Assembly (NCBI GenBank): GCA_017881145.1
Contig: JADGRG010000170.1
Coordinates: 1-9,458 of the forward strand
Origin: Sandaracinaceae bacterium
GTDB lineage: Bacteria; Myxococcota_A; Polyangia; Polyangiales; JAFGIB01
Reading direction: 5' to 3'
Length of the DNA: 9,458 bases
Shown here piece by piece: positions 7,849 to 9,458 of the stretch (position 1 is its first letter; every line of letters begins with the position of its first letter). Under the pieces are notes generated by a model. That model did no database searches. It had not been told where the DNA came from and saw nothing but the letters and a program-made list of their open reading frames with translations. The translations under genes and the position numbers were made by a program.

Positions 7849-8418
7849 ATGGCATCGGATCTCGCACCGGGTTTCTTGGTCGCAGCGCCGATTCTCCTCG
7901 ACCCGAATTTTCGGCGCTCCGTTGTGCTCTTGGTCGACCACCGACCCGAGGGCTCGCTCGGGTTCGTGATCAATCGTCCCGCGAACGTGACACTACCCGG
8001 CATGCTCGATGCGTTGGGCTTGCGTCCGGGGGGCGGGGCATTGCCAGATTCGCCCGTGCTGGTGGGCGGGCCCGTCGCGCCCGACACGGGCTGGATCGTC
8101 TTCGAGAAGACCAAAGAGCGAGCCACCGAGGACCACATCGTGGATGTGTCCAGCCGGATCGCCGTCAGCGCGTCGCGGGAGTTGCTGGAGTCGATCGTGC
8201 GTGGCCCGGATTCGGGCAGGCTCCTGCTCGTGCTCGGCTACGCTGGTTGGGGTCCCGGCCAGCTCGACGCCGAGATCGCCCAAGGCGCGTGGATCCCGGT
8301 CGACATCGACGAGCAGATCGTCTTCGAGACACCGCACGACGAGCGCTGGGCCGCCGCGCTGCGGAGCTTGGGCATCGATCCAGCGCGCCTGACGAACGCA
8401 GCACCCTGCGAAAGCTAG
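7849..8418 (+). CDS. YqgE/AlgH family protein (UPF0301)
   Basis: This 189-residue soluble protein matches the family in both length and sequence. Near the start is APGFLVAAPILLDPNFRRSV (6-25), then LLVDH (27-31), GSLGFVINRPAN (35-46), VGGPVAP (72-78) and the family hallmark LGYAGWGPGQLDAEI (129-143) followed by GAWIPVD (146-152). AlgH was named from a role in alginate regulation in Pseudomonas, but no biochemical activity is firmly established for the family. A role in transcriptional control is therefore family lore, not something visible here. The frame is open further upstream to 7519, but that would overlap the opposite barrel gene and add residues unlike the family; ATG 7849 gives the standard N-terminus. 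The ribosome site is weak. It is divergent from the barrel gene and ends 46 bases before the convergent CBM9-like gene. Confidence 0.95.
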   Translation: MASDLAPGFLVAAPILLDPNFRRSVVLLVDHRPEGSLGFVINRPANVTLPGMLDALGLRPGGGALPDSPVLVGGPVAPDTGWIVFEKTKERATEDHIVDVSSRIAVSASRELLESIVRGPDSGRLLLVLGYAGWGPGQLDAEIAQGAWIPVDIDEQIVFETPHDERWAAALRSLGIDPARLTNAAPCES

Positions 8419-8441
8419 AACGTGCTCCGGGTCGTGGCGCT

Positions 8442-8458
8442 CGCAGCCGTCAGCTGCG
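8442..8458. terminator. Short hairpin between convergent genes (weak terminator candidate)
   Basis: CGCAGC (8442-8447), loop CGTCA, and GCTGCG (8453-8458) form a perfect 6-bp stem inside the 46-bp gap between the AlgH-like and CBM9-like genes. It is placed where a bidirectional terminator would be. No T-tract follows on either strand, so it could equally be a chance GC-rich inverted repeat. Confidence 0.3.
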
Positions 8459-8464
8459 GCGTGG

Positions 8465-9458
8465 TCACGGCTTCTTGGCGTGGGCCGCCGAGCCGGTCGC
8501 AGGCGCGACTGGGACCGGGGCAGCGATCGCGTCCTGTGGGAAGATCACCCGACCGAAGCGCGAAAGCGTGTGGAAATCGCCGACCAGAGGCGGAGACCAA
8601 CCCACGGAACGATCACCCTGCGGGCGGGCATCCATCACGAAGAAGTTCATGCGCCAAGTCGTGTTGGCGCTGGGCGGACTGGCTGGAGTCTCGCCGGCTG
8701 CAAAGGCGCTCCACGGGATCGCTGCCTCGACGAGGTAGCCCGTGTCGCTCTTGTCGTCGTTGAGTGTGCCGTTCAGCGCGACCTTGGCAGCGATCTGGCT
8801 GCTCCAGTCGGTGTGGCCAAAGGGTTGCGGGATCCGGGGAGCGTCGTAGCGCGTGTCGAAGGTCACCCCACGGGGAGAAACCTGAAGCTCGAAGTAGTTC
8901 TTTCCGTCACCGTCGGGGTCGACCATGATCTCGACCGTATCCTGCTCCCAGAGATGCTCGTCCTGCCGGCTGAAGGTGCTCTTTAGGTAGTCGTCCTGCA
9001 CGGTGAAGCCGACATAGAGACTGTGCTCGTCGTAGGCGACCTGCGCGCGCGCTGCGAAGCCTCCCGGCTCACCAGTCATCGTGTTCACCATCAGCCCCGA
9101 AGACTCGGCAGCCTGCCAGTCGGCTTCGTCGAGCTTGCCATCCAGCTTGAGCTTGCCAGTGATGCGGTGCGCGCTGAGCTGCGGGACCGGGTGTTGGGGT
9201 GGACCCTTGAAGAGCGGCACGCGCAGAGCCTCGGCACGATTGTCGCCATCGTTGGGGCCGACCGTTACGTGTAGGCGGTGCGGGCCGCTGTAAAAGCCGA
9301 CATAGAAGATGGCGGTGTCGCCGCTCCAGTCGCGAGGCAGCGTCACTTCTTGGGTGTCCTTGAGGAAGTCGCCGGCCTTCCACTCTGGCACCGGATAGAG
9401 CCTGCGGATCATGCGATCGGCATCCAGATTCACTCGGTTGCTCTCGTGCGCATCGGCG
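8465..9458 (-). CDS. CBM9-like (DOMON-type) secreted carbohydrate-binding protein, C-terminal part
   Basis: The frame is open through the right edge of the window, so the N-terminus, and any signal peptide or lipobox, is missing; the GTG at 9433 is an arbitrary internal codon. Numbering from it, residues about 12-75 form an immunoglobulin-like strand-rich segment (DTQEVTLPRDW, IFYVGFYSGPHRL). After a linker, residues about 90-298 match the carbohydrate-binding family 9-like fold: LDGKLDEADWQAAE (97-110), AQVAYDEHSLYVGFTVQDD (130-148), LWEQDTVEIMVDPDGDG (161-177), YFELQVSPRG (180-189), GYLVEAAIPW (232-241) and a conserved-looking closing segment WRMNFFVMDARP. It ends in a short alanine/proline-rich tail. 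Related domains bind glycan ends or haem, or sit in redox and hydrolase proteins; no catalytic residues are seen in this part. It is likely extracytoplasmic. Family assignment is good; the ligand is unknown. Confidence 0.9.
   Translation of the reverse strand, partial: ADAHESNRVNLDADRMIRRLYPVPEWKAGDFLKDTQEVTLPRDWSGDTAIFYVGFYSGPHRLHVTVGPNDGDNRAEALRVPLFKGPPQHPVPQLSAHRITGKLKLDGKLDEADWQAAESSGLMVNTMTGEPGGFAARAQVAYDEHSLYVGFTVQDDYLKSTFSRQDEHLWEQDTVEIMVDPDGDGKNYFELQVSPRGVTFDTRYDAPRIPQPFGHTDWSSQIAAKVALNGTLNDDKSDTGYLVEAAIPWSAFAAGETPASPPSANTTWRMNFFVMDARPQGDRSVGWSPPLVGDFHTLSRFGRVIFPQDAIAAPVPVAPATGSAAHAKKP

Noticed and set aside
7833..8738. A 301-codon plus-strand frame overlapping the AlgH-like and CBM9-like genes
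   Set aside because: It runs out of frame through one well-recognised gene and antisense to another; the composition is Arg/Gly/Ala-rich with no motifs.

Overview
This GC-rich window carries eight protein genes and no RNA gene, mobile element or CRISPR array that I can recognise. The family mix suggests a Gram-negative bacterium of the Myxococcota (Polyangia/Sorangium-like lineages). It includes an FHA-GGDEF signalling enzyme, an orphan receiver-GAF-HD-GYP protein, an outer-membrane barrel with a conserved-looking 'MPT-x-x-TQPKGT' start, and a secreted CBM9-like protein. This taxonomic guess rests on protein style only, not on a marker gene.

Layout, left to right: the 3' part of a TPR-like gene (1-711, +); an FHA-GGDEF diguanylate cyclase (804-1718, -); a receiver-GAF-HD-GYP c-di-GMP phosphodiesterase (1932-3431, +); a membrane HD phosphohydrolase of the PgpH (7TM-HD) family (3462-5249, -); an AftB/ZomB-like GT-C membrane glycosyltransferase (5337-6806, +); an exported probable outer-membrane beta-barrel protein (6784-7671, -); a YqgE/AlgH family protein (7849-8418, +); and the 3' part of a CBM9-like secreted protein (8465 to beyond the window end, -).

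The strand alternates at every gene, so there is no operon here. Each gene is monocistronic and belongs to one head-to-head and one tail-to-tail pair, apart from the two edge genes. The three head-to-head spacers (1719-1931, 5250-5336, 7672-7848) must hold all promoters for the six complete genes. The tail-to-tail junctions are tight: 92 bp, 30 bp, a 23-bp overlap, and 46 bp. No gene-free stretch exceeds 300 bases.

Functionally, the left half is a cyclic-dinucleotide cluster. A c-di-GMP synthase and a c-di-GMP-degrading HD-GYP protein are divergently transcribed from a shared spacer, and next to them sits a PgpH-type membrane hydrolase whose studied relatives degrade c-di-AMP. The right half concerns the cell envelope: a polyprenyl-phosphate-sugar-type glycosyltransferase, an outer-membrane barrel and a secreted carbohydrate-binding-like protein. 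A link between the two halves (nucleotide signalling controlling envelope or polysaccharide output) is plausible but is inference from proximity only.
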